Notes: a model not told the origin generated them from the letters alone. 64,000 nucleotides of DNA from Paenirhizobium naphthalenivorans (GCF_007992095.1 NZ_BJZP01000008.1:124001-188000), one strand, 5' to 3'; counted from the stretch's first letter, positions 32,992 through 42,533 are shown. Program-made: numbers and translations.

Positions 32992-34881
32992 ATGTCCGAC
33001 AAGCGCAGAAATGGCGGAAAGATTCGGTGCCGTACGCCGGTCACCCGGCGCCTCCTCGGTGCGGCGCTGGTTGTTTTCGCCGTCGTGGCCGCGATCTTCC
33101 TCGTCTCGCGCGCGGCAGCCCCTTATCTCGTCTCCTCGACGCTGGTGCGTTCTGCCATGGAACGGGCGGTCGCCGAGTGGACCGGCCACGACGTGAACAT
33201 GTCCGGCATGCCGGAAATCGCGTTCTGGCCAAGGCCCCATGTGACGCTGAACGGCGTGACGATCAGCAAGCCGGATCGGGGAAAAGCCAAGATACTGGGG
33301 CAAATCGAACAGGTGTCGGCAAGCTTCGGGCTGCTGTCCGCCATGCGCGGACGTCCGCAATTTGACGCATTTGATCTCGTGCGGCCACGGTTCCATGTCG
33401 ACCGGGACAGCGATGGCAGGCTCGACTGGGCAAGCGAAGGATTGCTGAATGCGGCCGTGCGCAAGGCAGAACCGGGCAATGACGGCGTCCAGTCCCTTCC
33501 CGCCGAACTCGATGCCGCTGTCGGTTCAGTGACGATCGAAGACGGTACGCTGGAAATCGAGGATGAGGCCTCCGGCCGGTTGATCACCGCCCGTCGAATT
33601 ACCGCAGATGTTTCCTGGCCGCGACTTTCCTCCCCCTTGAAGGTAAGCGGGCTGGTCGACGTTGGCGGGTTTTCCATGAAGCTAGACTTCGCCTCGCCAC
33701 ACCCCCTGCTCCTCTTCGGTGGCAAAGACGCGACCGTCAACACGACACTCACCTCGGCGGCCTTCACCGCCCGATTCGACGGTGTCGCGAACCTGGGGAA
33801 CAGCTTGTTGCGAAGCGGCGCGATCGCGCTCGGCACCAAGGACTTCGCCGCCCTGAAGGACGCGACCGGGCTTCGCCTTGTCGGTCTCGACAGCCTGAGG
33901 CAGGCGCAACTGACCGCCAACATCGAGCGCGTCGGTGAGGAACTGCGTTTCGAAGGTCTCGAATTCGACATCAACGATACCCATGGCACGGGCATCCTGT
34001 CGCTTTCCCGGCCGGCCGACGGAAAGCCGCGCATCAGCGGAACGCTCGCCTTCGATCGGTTGAACATCACGCGACTGCTTTCAGCCTTCTCGCTCGATCT
34101 CCCCTCCACCGACGAGTCCCCCGACACGGCCCAGCGCCCGCCCCGCTTGCTGCAATGGCTGGATTTCGACCTGACGCTCTCGGCCGCCCGCGCCGACCTG
34201 CCGCCCTTCGAGCTCGGCGATGTTGCCGCCAGCATCCTCGCGACCGGCAAAGCGGCGCAGTTCGACATCGCCGACGCCACTTTCGAAGGCGGCGATCTGA
34301 CGGCGCGTTTCGTGGGCGCCGGCAGCGGATTCGCCCGTGGAGGCGATCTGACACTGTCGATCCATGACGCGGATTTCGCCGCCGTCGCCGATCATCTGAA
34401 GGTCGCCGGTCCGGTTGCCCGCGGCAAGGGTTCAGTGGAACTCACGTTGACCACAAAGGCCCCGGTCTGGGAGACGGGCCTGTCCGATATCTCCGGAACT
34501 TTCGCCTTTGCATCGCAGAGCGGAACACTGACCGGTGTCAATACGGCGGCGCTCCGCAAACTGGCCGCGACCAGCGCCTATTTCCAGCTGAGCGCCGGCG
34601 GCGACGGCTCGATGCCCTATGACCGACTGGATTATCGCGCACGCTTTGCAAAGGGCACCGCAGAGGTGCTGGAAGCCCAGCTTTCCGGTCCGGACGAAAG
34701 CCTGACGGTGTCCGGCGTCGTGCCCTATGCCGACAACGCGCTGGCGCTTTCAGCCGAACTTTTCGCGACCGACCCGGCGGCGAACTTGGCCTTCCCGCGC
34801 CTGCGCTTCTTCATCGGCGGCGCCTGGCCCGATCCTGTACTCACACCCATCTATCTCCCGCCGGCAAATCCCCTAAAATAA
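32992..34881 (+). CDS. AsmA family outer-envelope biogenesis protein
   Basis: A 629-residue protein anchored in the inner membrane by one N-terminal helix (about residues 18-40, LLGAALVVFAVVAAIFLVSR), with the remainder in the periplasm. AsmA-type features are the early WTGHDVNMSGMPEIAFWPRP, HVTLNGVTI repeats of beta strands, and the C-terminal AsmA_2-like region with FAFASQSGTLTGVNTAALRK. AsmA proteins are linked to lipid transport and outer-membrane assembly. Several in-frame ATGs precede (32899, 32911, 32971); 32992 puts a short basic tail before the helix and is preferred, but no good ribosome-binding site decides it. It is divergent from acetoacetyl-CoA synthetase. Confidence 0.82.
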   Translation: MSDKRRNGGKIRCRTPVTRRLLGAALVVFAVVAAIFLVSRAAAPYLVSSTLVRSAMERAVAEWTGHDVNMSGMPEIAFWPRPHVTLNGVTISKPDRGKAKILGQIEQVSASFGLLSAMRGRPQFDAFDLVRPRFHVDRDSDGRLDWASEGLLNAAVRKAEPGNDGVQSLPAELDAAVGSVTIEDGTLEIEDEASGRLITARRITADVSWPRLSSPLKVSGLVDVGGFSMKLDFASPHPLLLFGGKDATVNTTLTSAAFTARFDGVANLGNSLLRSGAIALGTKDFAALKDATGLRLVGLDSLRQAQLTANIERVGEELRFEGLEFDINDTHGTGILSLSRPADGKPRISGTLAFDRLNITRLLSAFSLDLPSTDESPDTAQRPPRLLQWLDFDLTLSAARADLPPFELGDVAASILATGKAAQFDIADATFEGGDLTARFVGAGSGFARGGDLTLSIHDADFAAVADHLKVAGPVARGKGSVELTLTTKAPVWETGLSDISGTFAFASQSGTLTGVNTAALRKLAATSAYFQLSAGGDGSMPYDRLDYRARFAKGTAEVLEAQLSGPDESLTVSGVVPYADNALALSAELFATDPAANLAFPRLRFFIGGAWPDPVLTPIYLPPANPLK

Positions 34882-34940
34882 CGGCGAATCAACCGTGGGA
34901 CGGGGAACATCGATCCGTCCGTCCGAGCTGGGGGCTTGCG

Positions 34941-35186
34941 GTGTATCGCTTTTTTACGGGTCTCTTCAAAATCGCGCTGGCTTCGCTACTCGCCGGCAGC
35001 CTCATGTCGTTCATCGGCATCACCACGGACAGCATTCTTGCATTCCTTGGTCTGACTATGGACGAATTCTGGTCCGGCCTTACGTCGGCCGGCGCCTGGG
35101 CAAGCCCGCGCATCCTGCTCGGGGCGATTATCGTCCTGCCGATCTGGTTCCTAACCTACCTTCTCCTGCCGCCACGCGACGGCTGA
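34941..35186 (+). CDS. Small two-helix membrane protein (DUF6460-like)
   Basis: An 81-residue protein with two hydrophobic segments (about 8-30 and 56-75) flanking an amphipathic ITTDSILAFLGLTMDEFW region; it ends in LLPPRDG. It resembles the small DUF6460-type integrin-like membrane proteins found widely in Rhizobiales, of unknown function. The start is GTG at 34941, with a G-rich tract upstream. It follows asmA by 60 bp on the same strand and converges with the pot operon. Confidence 0.7.
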   Translation: MYRFFTGLFKIALASLLAGSLMSFIGITTDSILAFLGLTMDEFWSGLTSAGAWASPRILLGAIIVLPIWFLTYLLLPPRDG

Positions 35187-35240
35187 CGCGACAAGCGGTC
35201 ACGCGGACCGGCACTCCGCTCGGAAATCGTGACTCACAGA

Positions 35241-36056
35241 TCACGCAGTCTGAGCCGCCACGTGCTCGTCGCGCTGGCGTTGCAATTCATGCCGTTTGGT
35301 GGTGATCGAAGCGATGATAACCCCGATAGTGACGAGGCCGATCAGGATTGAGCATACCGCGTTGATTTCCGGCGTCACGCCAAGCCGGACCTGGCTGTAG
35401 ATCTTGATCGGCAGCGTGGTCGCCCCCGGACCGGTGGTGAAGGAGGCGATGACCAGGTCGTCAAGCGACAGCGTGAAAGCCAGCATCCATCCAGAAACCA
35501 CCGCCGGCATGATCAGCGGCAAGGTGATCTTGAAGAAAGTCTTGAATGGCGGGCAACCGAGGTCGAGAGCCGCTTCTTCAAGACTCATGTCGAAGGTCAG
35601 GAGCCGCGATTGCACGACAATCGCCACATAGCACATGGTGAAGGTGGTGTGGGCGATGGTCACCGTCATCAGACTGCGGTCGATACCGAGCGCCACGAAC
35701 AGCAGTAGAAGCGACAGGCCGGTGATGACCTCCGGCATGACGAGCGGAGCATAAACCATGCCGGAAAACAGCAGCCGGCCGGGGAAACGGCCATAGCGAA
35801 CCAGGGCCAGGGCTGCGAGCGTGCCGAGCACGGTGCCGATCGAGGCGCTCAGCAGGCCGACGCGTAGCGTCACCCATGCGGCGCTCATCAACCCCGCATT
35901 AGACCACATCTCACGATACCATTTCAGCGAGAAGCCGCCCCATACCGTCACGAGCTTGGACTCGTTGAAGGAATAGATCACCAGGATGATGATCGGGATA
36001 TAGAGAAAGGCGAAGCCGAGGGTGAGAATCGTCGAGTCGAATTTTCCGGATTTCAT
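35241..36056 (-). CDS. potI: Putrescine ABC transporter permease PotI
   Basis: Inner-membrane permease of 271 residues, six predicted helices. The N-terminus FLYIPIIILVIYSFNESKLV and the segment YAPLVMPEVITGLSLLLLFV are characteristic of PotI/PotC. The EAA loop is EEAALDLGCPPFKTFFKITLP, contacting the ATPase. It is the last gene of the leftward potF-G-H-I operon, 10 bp after potH. The ATG at 36056 is chosen because the first helix follows; an extended frame to 36137 lies inside potH. Together with PotH it would form the channel for putrescine. Confidence 0.92.
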   Translation of the reverse strand: MKSGKFDSTILTLGFAFLYIPIIILVIYSFNESKLVTVWGGFSLKWYREMWSNAGLMSAAWVTLRVGLLSASIGTVLGTLAALALVRYGRFPGRLLFSGMVYAPLVMPEVITGLSLLLLFVALGIDRSLMTVTIAHTTFTMCYVAIVVQSRLLTFDMSLEEAALDLGCPPFKTFFKITLPLIMPAVVSGWMLAFTLSLDDLVIASFTTGPGATTLPIKIYSQVRLGVTPEINAVCSILIGLVTIGVIIASITTKRHELQRQRDEHVAAQTA

Positions 36057-36066
36057 CGTTTGGCCC

Positions 36067-36978
36067 TCACACCTTTTCCTGCTGGTTCTGGAAGATGGCG
36101 ATCGGAACCACCAGCAGAAGCAACAGGAGCACGGCAACGGCAGAGGCCAGTGGCCAGTCGCGGTTGCTGAAGAACTCGGTCCACAGCGTCTTGCCGATCA
36201 TCAGCGTCGAGGCTCCCCCGAGCAGATCGGGGATGACGAACTCGCCGGTAATCGGAATGAAGCAGATCATAGAGCCGGCGATCACGCCTGGGATCGACAG
36301 TGGAAAGGTGATCCGCCAGAAGGCCTTCCATGGCGGAGAGCCGAGGTCGCTCGCCGCCTCGAGCAGCGTGCCATCAAGCTTTTCCAGCGCCGAATAGAGT
36401 GGCAGGATCATGAAGGGCAGATAGGAATAGACGATGCCGATGAAGACGGCCGTATCGGTGCGGAAGATCTGCACCTGGTCGTCGGGGCCGTAGAGCCCGA
36501 TGGTCTGCAACAGCAAGGTCAGCAGGCCTTCGGGCTTGAGAATGCCGATCCAGGCGTAGACGCGGATCAGGAAGGAGGTCCAGAATGGAAGGATGACCAG
36601 CATCAGGAGGGTCGGACGCATGGCGACCGAAGCGCGCGCCATGGCGAGCGCAATGGGATAGCCGATGATAAGAAGCAGAAATGTCGAAATCAGCGCAATC
36701 CTGAGCGACGACAGATAGGCATTGTAATAGAGGGAGTCCTCGGTCAGGAAGACATAGTTCTCGAAATCGAGTTTGGAAAAGAAATCGCCGATCGTCGACA
36801 GGCTCTCGAACACCGGCGTGTAGGGCGGCATGGCGATGGCTGTCTCCGACAGCGAGATCTTCACGATGATGAAGAAGGGCGCCAGGAAAAACAGGAACAT
36901 CCAGGCATAGGGTATGAGGACCACCAGCCAGCGGGCTGGTGAGGTCAGCGGGGCTGGGGCTGCGGTTACGTCGCTCAT
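36067..36978 (-). CDS. potH: Putrescine ABC transporter permease PotH
   Basis: Inner-membrane permease of 303 residues with six helices. It begins with a short hydrophilic tail, then WLVVLIPYAWMFLFFLAPFF, the PotH/PotB first helix, then KISLSETAIAMPPYTP. LVILPFWTSFLIRVYAWIG and the EAA loop EAASDLGSPPWKAFWRITFP are diagnostic. The late segment PDLLGGASTLMIGKTLW matches the PotH C-terminal half. It starts 11 bp after the potG stop and lies 10 bp before potI, so the permeases are cotranscribed with the ATPase. Confidence 0.93.
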   Translation of the reverse strand: MSDVTAAPAPLTSPARWLVVLIPYAWMFLFFLAPFFIIVKISLSETAIAMPPYTPVFESLSTIGDFFSKLDFENYVFLTEDSLYYNAYLSSLRIALISTFLLLIIGYPIALAMARASVAMRPTLLMLVILPFWTSFLIRVYAWIGILKPEGLLTLLLQTIGLYGPDDQVQIFRTDTAVFIGIVYSYLPFMILPLYSALEKLDGTLLEAASDLGSPPWKAFWRITFPLSIPGVIAGSMICFIPITGEFVIPDLLGGASTLMIGKTLWTEFFSNRDWPLASAVAVLLLLLLVVPIAIFQNQQEKV

Positions 36979-36989
36979 CGGTTCGTTCC

Positions 36990-38150
36990 TCAGCGGGTCA
37001 GCACGAGGCCGGCATCGACCGGCCAGGTGAGCCAGACTTTGTCGTCCACAGTGATCGGGCGGTCGACGAGACGATGCGTGTTCGCCTGCGCGGCGCGGAA
37101 AGTGGAACCATCGGCAAGCTTGACGATGAAGACCGAGAAGTCGCCGAGATAACCAATATCCCAGACCTCGCCGGATAGCGCGTTGGCCGAGGGATCGGCC
37201 GGCGGATCGACGCTGATGTGGACCTTCTCCGGACGGATGGCAAAGGCCACCGAAGCGCCGGGCTCGGCCTTGCAGGACAGCTGCGCGACGACCATCTTGA
37301 GACCATCGTAGCAGGTCACGGTGGCCAGATCGCCGTCAGCGACCGTCTGTACGCCTTCAAGCTTGCCATCGACGATGTTGATGTCCCCAATGAAGTCGGC
37401 GACATAGCGACTGTTCGGCGCCTCGTAGATTTCCGCCGGAGTCGCCACCTGCATGATTTCGCCCTTGTCCATAACCGCGATGCGATCGGACACAGTCATC
37501 GCCTCTTCCTGGTCATGGGTGACGATCAGGAAGGTCAGGCCGAGGTTCTGCTGGATGTCCATCAGTTCAAACTGCGTCTCCTCACGCAGCTTGCGATCGA
37601 GCGCACCGAGCGGTTCGTCGAGCAGCAGAACCTTGGGCCGCTTGGCCAGCGAGCGGGCGAGCGCCACGCGCTGGCGCTGGCCACCGGACAACTGATTCGG
37701 CTTGCGCTTGGCGAATTCCTCGAGCTTCACCAGCTTCAGCATCTCCGCCACACGCGCGTCGATCTCGGACTTCGGCAGGTGGTCCTGTTCCAGACCGAAA
37801 GCAATATTCTTGGCAACGGTCATATGCGGAAAGAGCGCATAGGATTGGAACATCATATTGGTCGGTCGCCGATAGGGAGGCACACCGGAAATATCCTTGC
37901 CCTGCAACAGGATGCGGCCTTCGGTCGGCTCCTCGAAGCCGGCGAGCATGCGCATCAGCGTGGTCTTGCCGCAACCGGACGGACCAAGCAGCGAGAAGAA
38001 CTCGCGCTCGTAGATGTCGAGGGTGAGATCCTTGACGGCGGTGAAGTCGCCGAAGCGCTTCGTCACATTCTCGAACCGGATGAAGGGGACCGACGCCGGG
38101 TCGGTCCATGGTGAAAATTTACGCTTTACCGGCCCCAGAGATTTCGCCAT
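36990..38150 (-). CDS. potG: Putrescine ABC transporter ATPase PotG
   Basis: Cytoplasmic ATPase of 386 residues powering putrescine import. Walker A GPSGCGKTTLMRML, Q-loop MMFQSYALFPHMTV, signature LSGGQRQRVALARSLA, Walker B VLLLDEPLGALDRKLR and switch histidine IVTHDQEEAM are all present, followed by a TOBE domain (about 280-380) with FAIRPEKVHIS. The N-terminal extension of about 25 residues before FIRFENVTKRFG is as in PotG. The start is the ATG at 38150; a TTG at 38162 is less likely. It is separated from potF by an 81-bp spacer with a strong hairpin that may lower its expression relative to the binding protein. Confidence 0.93.
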   Translation of the reverse strand: MAKSLGPVKRKFSPWTDPASVPFIRFENVTKRFGDFTAVKDLTLDIYEREFFSLLGPSGCGKTTLMRMLAGFEEPTEGRILLQGKDISGVPPYRRPTNMMFQSYALFPHMTVAKNIAFGLEQDHLPKSEIDARVAEMLKLVKLEEFAKRKPNQLSGGQRQRVALARSLAKRPKVLLLDEPLGALDRKLREETQFELMDIQQNLGLTFLIVTHDQEEAMTVSDRIAVMDKGEIMQVATPAEIYEAPNSRYVADFIGDINIVDGKLEGVQTVADGDLATVTCYDGLKMVVAQLSCKAEPGASVAFAIRPEKVHISVDPPADPSANALSGEVWDIGYLGDFSVFIVKLADGSTFRAAQANTHRLVDRPITVDDKVWLTWPVDAGLVLTR

Positions 38151-38191
38151 CGCTCGATCCAAATATCCGTTACAAAATGCAGCCCAAAAGC

Positions 38192-38217
38192 AACCGGGCG
38201 CCTGAAGGCGCCCGGTT
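38192..38217 (-). terminator. Intercistronic hairpin between potF and potG
   Basis: A perfect 11-bp stem AACCGGGCGCC with a 4-base loop, 15 bp after the potF stop. On the minus strand it is followed by GCTTTTGG, too weak a T-run for full termination. It probably acts as a partial terminator or mRNA stabiliser, raising binding-protein output over the membrane components. Confidence 0.7.
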
Positions 38218-38231
38218 AAACTGTCAGCCGA

Positions 38232-39332
38232 TCACTGACCGGTCTTGATCTGCGTCCAGACGCGGTTCAGGACACGCTGCTCCTTCGGTCCGTAAGGCGA
38301 GATGGTGAAGAGCTTCTTCATCGTCGCCTCGTCCGGATAGACTGCCGGATTTTTGAACACTTCCTCGTCGAGCAGGGCCTGCGAGGCAAGGTTGCCGTTG
38401 GCGTATTGAACGTAATTGGAAGCCTTGGCGATAACCTCCGGCTTCATCAGAAAGTTGATGAAGGCGTGGGCCTCATCGACGTTCTTGGCGTCTGCCGGGA
38501 TCGCCAGATTGTCGAACCACATATAGGTGCCTTCCTTCGGGATCACGTAATTGATCTCGACCCCGTTCTTGGCTTCCTCGGCGCGAGCCTTGGCCTGGAG
38601 AATATCGCCGGACCAACCGATGGTCATGCAGATGTCGCCGTTGGCGAGATCATCGATATAGGACGAGGAGTTGAACGTTTTCACCGAGGGGCGGATCTTC
38701 ATATAGACGTCGCCGCCGGCCTCCAGATCGGCGCTGTCCTTGCTGTCCGGATCCTTACCGATGTAGTTCATCGCGATCGCGAAGGTCTCATCGGAGGCGT
38801 CAAGGACATTGATACCGCAAGCCTTCAGCTTTGCCGCGTTTTCGGGCTTGAAAATGGCGTCCCAGCTATCGACCTTGAAATCGGCGCCGAGGGCTGTCTT
38901 GACCTTCTCGACATTGTAGCCGATGCCGGTCGTACCCCACATGTAGTTGACGGCATATTCGTTGCCGGGATCGTACTTGGCGAGGCGCGCGGAGACGTCC
39001 GGCCAGAGATTGACGAGGTTCGGCAGCTTCGACTTGTCGAGCTTCTGGAACACGCCGGCCTGGATCTGGCGCGCCAGGAACGGCCCGGTCGGCACGACGA
39101 CATCATAGCCCGAACCGCCGGCCAACAGCTTGGTTTCCAGAATTTCGTTCGAGTCAAAGACGTCGTAGACGACCTTGATGCCGGTTTCCTTGGTGAAGTC
39201 CTCAAGCACCGACTCGTCGATATAGTCGGACCAGTTGTAGACATGCACCACGCTCTCAGCCTTGGCAGCCGTCGCCATTGCCAGAGTGATCATTGCGGCG
39301 GATGCCAAGAAACGGATCATGTCGGTCTTCAT
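38232..39332 (-). CDS. potF: Putrescine/polyamine periplasmic binding protein PotF
   Basis: Periplasmic binding protein, 366 residues. The signal peptide is about residues 1-25 (MKTDMIRFLASAAMITLAMA, then TAAKA). The mature start VVHVYNWSDYIDESVLEDF is the PotF/PotD hallmark, with Trp and Asp residues lining the polyamine site. YDVVVPTGPFLARQIQAGVF, WGTTGIGYN and MTIGWSGDILQAKARAEE also match PotF. The ATG at 39332 follows AGGAGAAAA. It is the first gene of the potFGHI operon. Its position between two gamma-glutamyl-putrescine gene pairs (7277-10830 and 45820-48555) supports putrescine as substrate. Confidence 0.94.
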   Translation of the reverse strand: MKTDMIRFLASAAMITLAMATAAKAESVVHVYNWSDYIDESVLEDFTKETGIKVVYDVFDSNEILETKLLAGGSGYDVVVPTGPFLARQIQAGVFQKLDKSKLPNLVNLWPDVSARLAKYDPGNEYAVNYMWGTTGIGYNVEKVKTALGADFKVDSWDAIFKPENAAKLKACGINVLDASDETFAIAMNYIGKDPDSKDSADLEAGGDVYMKIRPSVKTFNSSSYIDDLANGDICMTIGWSGDILQAKARAEEAKNGVEINYVIPKEGTYMWFDNLAIPADAKNVDEAHAFINFLMKPEVIAKASNYVQYANGNLASQALLDEEVFKNPAVYPDEATMKKLFTISPYGPKEQRVLNRVWTQIKTGQ

Positions 39333-39457
39333 TTTTTCTCCTGTTCCAGCCTTCAGGCAGGTCGCCCAATCAGCCATTCCCTCGTTTTTTTAACAGACTA
39401 GAAAGGAAATCGACAGGCGACAAGGGGTAATCTTCGCAGTCGCAACCGGATCGACTG

Positions 39458-40885
39458 CTACTGAAAATCGAAAGCGGAAAGGCCGGTGACCATCTCATCG
39501 AGGCCGAGCGGACGCGTGACCGGCGGCTCAGCACGGGCGAGACAACCCTGCCTTTCGCACAGCCGGCAGGCGGTTCCGACAGCGACCGGCCCGAACGTCG
39601 CGCCGGCTACCACCTGACCATACACCACCTCGTCACGATGGGCGATGTCGCAGGCGACAAGCAGCGCCGTGCGCCTGACCCGCTCGTTGAAGCCGGCCTG
39701 CGGACCGTCGAGCGTGCGTGATATCGTCAGGAAGCCCGTGCCGTCCGGCATCTCGACCCCGTCGACCAGCACTTGGCCCGGCTGGGCGAAGGCGGCATGA
39801 ATGTTGAGCTTGGGACAGCCGCCGCCGAACCTCGCCTGGGGATACCCTTGGGCACCGGCCTTACGGAATCGGTGGCCGGCATTGTCCACCTCCAGCATGA
39901 AGAAGGGCACGCCCGAAGCACCGGGCCGTTGCAGCATGGTCAGTCGGTTGGCCGCCTGTTCGTAGGAAACGCCAAAGCGTGAACGCAGCATGTCAATGTC
40001 ATAGCGCGCCCTTTGCGCGGCCGAAAGGAAGGCGCCGTAGGGCATGATCACCGCATGCGCCGCATAGCGTGCCAGCTCGAAACGGCCGAGACGCTTGGCC
40101 TCGCCGGTCGAAAACGAAAGCTCATCGAGCGCCGCGGCGATCTCCTCACCAAAGGCGAGCAGACTCGCTTCCATCGCCACCTCGCGCAACTGATCGAAAG
40201 GCGAAAGCCGCTCGGAGAGGAAGAGGCGCATAGAATGGCGGTCATAGCGCCGGCGAAGGTTCGGCATGGTGTGGATCGGCAGCGTGCGCACGACAATACC
40301 ATGCTTGGTGCGCAGCCACGCCTTTAGCGCCGGCGCAAGATCCTCGCCCGGTGACAAGCCGAGGCTGGCATGGAAAGCCTCGGCCGCATCCTCGATGTGC
40401 GCATGAAAGTTCGGCCGCTTTTCGAACCTTTCGCGCACCTCGTCGATCGGCAGGCGCGCGCCCGAGATCGAGGTCTCGTGCCCTTCGCGCGCCAGAAGCT
40501 CCGCCAGATCGGTAAGGCGCGCCGCCTGCTCGCGATAGGCGCGGTAGAGCTTGACGACTGCGGCCGCCGCGTTTGGCGCGGCTTCAGCCACCTCGATCAG
40601 CTCCTGATCTCCCGGCACTTCGCCGGACAGGAGCGGATCGCCGAACACCTCGCGTAACTGGCCCGCCGTGCCGCCCGCCTCACCCTGCAGCTCGTCCAGA
40701 TCCACCTTATAAACGGTCGCGAGCTTCAGCAGCAGCTGCACCGTCAACGGCCGCTGGTTACGTTCGATCAGGTTCAGATAGGAGGGCGAGATTTCCAGCG
40801 CTTCCGCCATCGCCGTCTGGGTGAGACCCAGACCATTGCGGATGCGGCGGACTCTCGGGCCGGCAAAGATCTTATTCTCAGCCAT
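39458..40885 (-). CDS. Short-chain fatty-acyl/glyoxylate-type regulator (ScfR/RamB family)
   Basis: A transcription factor of 475 residues. The N-terminal helix-turn-helix (XRE type) reads VRRIRNGLGLTQTAMAEALE and SPSYLNLIERNQRPLTV. The central IrrE-like/DUF955 region is around 190-290 (PNFHAHIEDAAEAFHASLGL). The C-terminal DUF2083 domain has the cysteine cluster CRLCERQGCLARAEPP. This layout is that of RamB and the ScfR regulators that sense acyl-CoA status and control glyoxylate or propionate genes. It is divergent from isocitrate lyase, the expected target. The ATG at 40885 begins the conserved part; upstream open frame is promoter. TTTACAA repeats in the spacer suggest self-control. Confidence 0.9.
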   Translation of the reverse strand: MAENKIFAGPRVRRIRNGLGLTQTAMAEALEISPSYLNLIERNQRPLTVQLLLKLATVYKVDLDELQGEAGGTAGQLREVFGDPLLSGEVPGDQELIEVAEAAPNAAAAVVKLYRAYREQAARLTDLAELLAREGHETSISGARLPIDEVRERFEKRPNFHAHIEDAAEAFHASLGLSPGEDLAPALKAWLRTKHGIVVRTLPIHTMPNLRRRYDRHSMRLFLSERLSPFDQLREVAMEASLLAFGEEIAAALDELSFSTGEAKRLGRFELARYAAHAVIMPYGAFLSAAQRARYDIDMLRSRFGVSYEQAANRLTMLQRPGASGVPFFMLEVDNAGHRFRKAGAQGYPQARFGGGCPKLNIHAAFAQPGQVLVDGVEMPDGTGFLTISRTLDGPQAGFNERVRRTALLVACDIAHRDEVVYGQVVAGATFGPVAVGTACRLCERQGCLARAEPPVTRPLGLDEMVTGLSAFDFQ

Positions 40886-41124
40886 TTTGACACACCTTTT
40901 ACAACTTTGATCAACAAAGCACCCAACAGGAATATTTACAATTTTTACAAATTTACACGACGAAAATGTCAAAGGCAATACATGCTAACCTCTTTCCAGG
41001 CATCGAATTCGCCTTTCTTCTGGAAGTTTTGTGCAGCGCGCTGTAAATCAAGTCACATCGAAAGCGAGATTTCTGGTGCCAAAAGGACAGAGGTTTCGTG
41101 CACCAGAGCAAGAGGGAGTTTGTT
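40886..41124. promoter_or_regulatory. Shared control region of the ScfR-type regulator and aceA
   Basis: This 239-bp divergent spacer has a clustered set of motifs. They are a perfect inverted repeat CTTTG-ATCAA-CAAAG (40905-40919), four TTTACAA/TTTACAC direct copies (40898-40904, 40935-40941, 40944-40950, 40952-40958), and a palindrome CAGCGCGCTG (41034-41043). RamB-family sites are AT-rich TTTGCAAA-like, so the CTTTG...CAAAG repeat is the best candidate. The cluster lies nearer the regulator, as for autorepression. Confidence 0.55.
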
Positions 41125-42414
41125 ATGACTGATTTTTACAACGTCGTTCCGAATGCGCCGCAGGGCCGCTATGACGGCATTGAGCGTCCATACACCGCCG
41201 AAGACGTCAAGCGCCTGCGTGGTTCCGTCGAAATCAAGTACTCTCTGGCTGAAATGGGCGCCAACCGCCTGTGGAAGCTGATCAACGAAGAACCCTTCAT
41301 CAACGCTCTCGGCGCACTTTCCGGCAATCAGGCCATGCAGATGGTTCGCGCCGGTCTCAAGGCCATCTACCTCTCCGGCTGGCAGGTTGCCGCCGATGCC
41401 AACACCGCGTCTGCCATGTATCCGGACCAGTCGCTTTATCCGGCCAACGCCGCGCCGGAACTGGCCAAGCGCATCAACCGCACGCTGCAGCGCGCTGACC
41501 AGATCGAAACCGCTGAAGGCAAGGGCCTTTCGGTCGACACCTGGTTCGCTCCAATCGTCGCTGACGCGGAAGCCGGCTTCGGTGGTCCGCTCAACGCCTT
41601 CGAAATCATGAAGGCCTTCATCGAAGCCGGCGCCGCAGGCGTTCACTTCGAAGACCAGCTCGCTTCGGAAAAGAAATGCGGCCATCTCGGCGGCAAGGTT
41701 CTGATCCCGACGGCAGCCCATATCCGCAACCTGAACGCCGCACGCCTCGCCGCCGACGTCATGGGCGTACCGACGCTGATCGTCGCCCGTACCGACGCTG
41801 AAGCCGCCAAGCTTCTCACCTCGGACATCGACGAACGCGACCGTCCCTTCGTTGATTACGACGCAGGCCGCACCGCAGAAGGCTTCTACCAGGTCAAGAA
41901 CGGTATCGAGCCCTGCATCGCCCGTGCGATCGCTTATGCTCCGCACTGCGACCTGATCTGGATGGAAACCGGCAAGCCGGACCTCGAACAGGCCCGCAAG
42001 TTCGCCGAAGCCGTGCACAAGGCGCATCCAGGCAAGAAGCTGGCCTACAATTGCTCGCCGTCGTTCAACTGGAAGAAAAACCTCGACGATGCGACGATTG
42101 CCAAGTTCCAGAAGGAGCTGGGTGCGATGGGCTACAAGTTCCAGTTCATCACACTCGCCGGCTTCCACCAGCTGAACTACGGCATGTTCGAACTGGCCCG
42201 CGGCTACAAGGATCGCCAGATGGCGGCCTACTCGGAGCTGCAGGAAGCGGAATTCGCCGCAGAGGTCAACGGCTACACCGCCACCAAGCACCAGCGCGAA
42301 GTCGGCACCGGCTATTTCGACGCCGTCTCGCTGGCAATCACCGGCGGCCAGTCCTCGACCACGGCGATGAAGGAATCGACCGAAACCGAGCAGTTCAAGC
42401 CGGCCGCTGAATAA
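41125..42414 (+). CDS. aceA: Isocitrate lyase
   Basis: Glyoxylate-cycle enzyme splitting isocitrate to succinate and glyoxylate, needed for growth on acetate, fatty acids or stored polymer. It has 429 residues. The catalytic cysteine loop KKCGHLGGK is near residue 195, with [10 protein letters not shown] metal-binding aspartates before it and the [12 protein letters not shown] substrate motif near residue 311. The N-terminal [21 protein letters not shown] is the family start. AGAGGGAG precedes the ATG at 41125. It is divergent from the ScfR/RamB-like regulator and followed by a palindromic element and a small conserved-looking gene. Confidence 0.97.
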   Translation: MTDFYNVVPNAPQGRYDGIERPYTAEDVKRLRGSVEIKYSLAEMGANRLWKLINEEPFINALGALSGNQAMQMVRAGLKAIYLSGWQVAADANTASAMYPDQSLYPANAAPELAKRINRTLQRADQIETAEGKGLSVDTWFAPIVADAEAGFGGPLNAFEIMKAFIEAGAAGVHFEDQLASEKKCGHLGGKVLIPTAAHIRNLNAARLAADVMGVPTLIVARTDAEAAKLLTSDIDERDRPFVDYDAGRTAEGFYQVKNGIEPCIARAIAYAPHCDLIWMETGKPDLEQARKFAEAVHKAHPGKKLAYNCSPSFNWKKNLDDATIAKFQKELGAMGYKFQFITLAGFHQLNYGMFELARGYKDRQMAAYSELQEAEFAAEVNGYTATKHQREVGTGYFDAVSLAITGGQSSTTAMKESTETEQFKPAAE

Positions 42415-42445
42415 TAGGGAAAGGCCTCGCTTGCGCGGCCTACCC

Positions 42446-42481
42446 CCACCTTAACCCTCTCCCCGCCCGCGGGGAGAGGGG
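42446..42481. repeat. REP-like GC-rich palindrome after aceA
   Basis: CCCTCTCCCCG at 42455-42465 pairs with CGGGGAGAGGG at 42470-42480, an 11-bp perfect stem with a 4-base loop, preceded by CCCCCACCTTAA. Such CCCTCTCCCCG palindromes occur as dispersed intergenic repeats in rhizobial genomes. It may also limit transcription from aceA. No second copy is seen in this window. Confidence 0.7.
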
Positions 42482-42533
42482 CACTCGCCCGGATCAACAC
42501 TTCAAGAACCCCGCATATAAGAGGAGAAATGCC

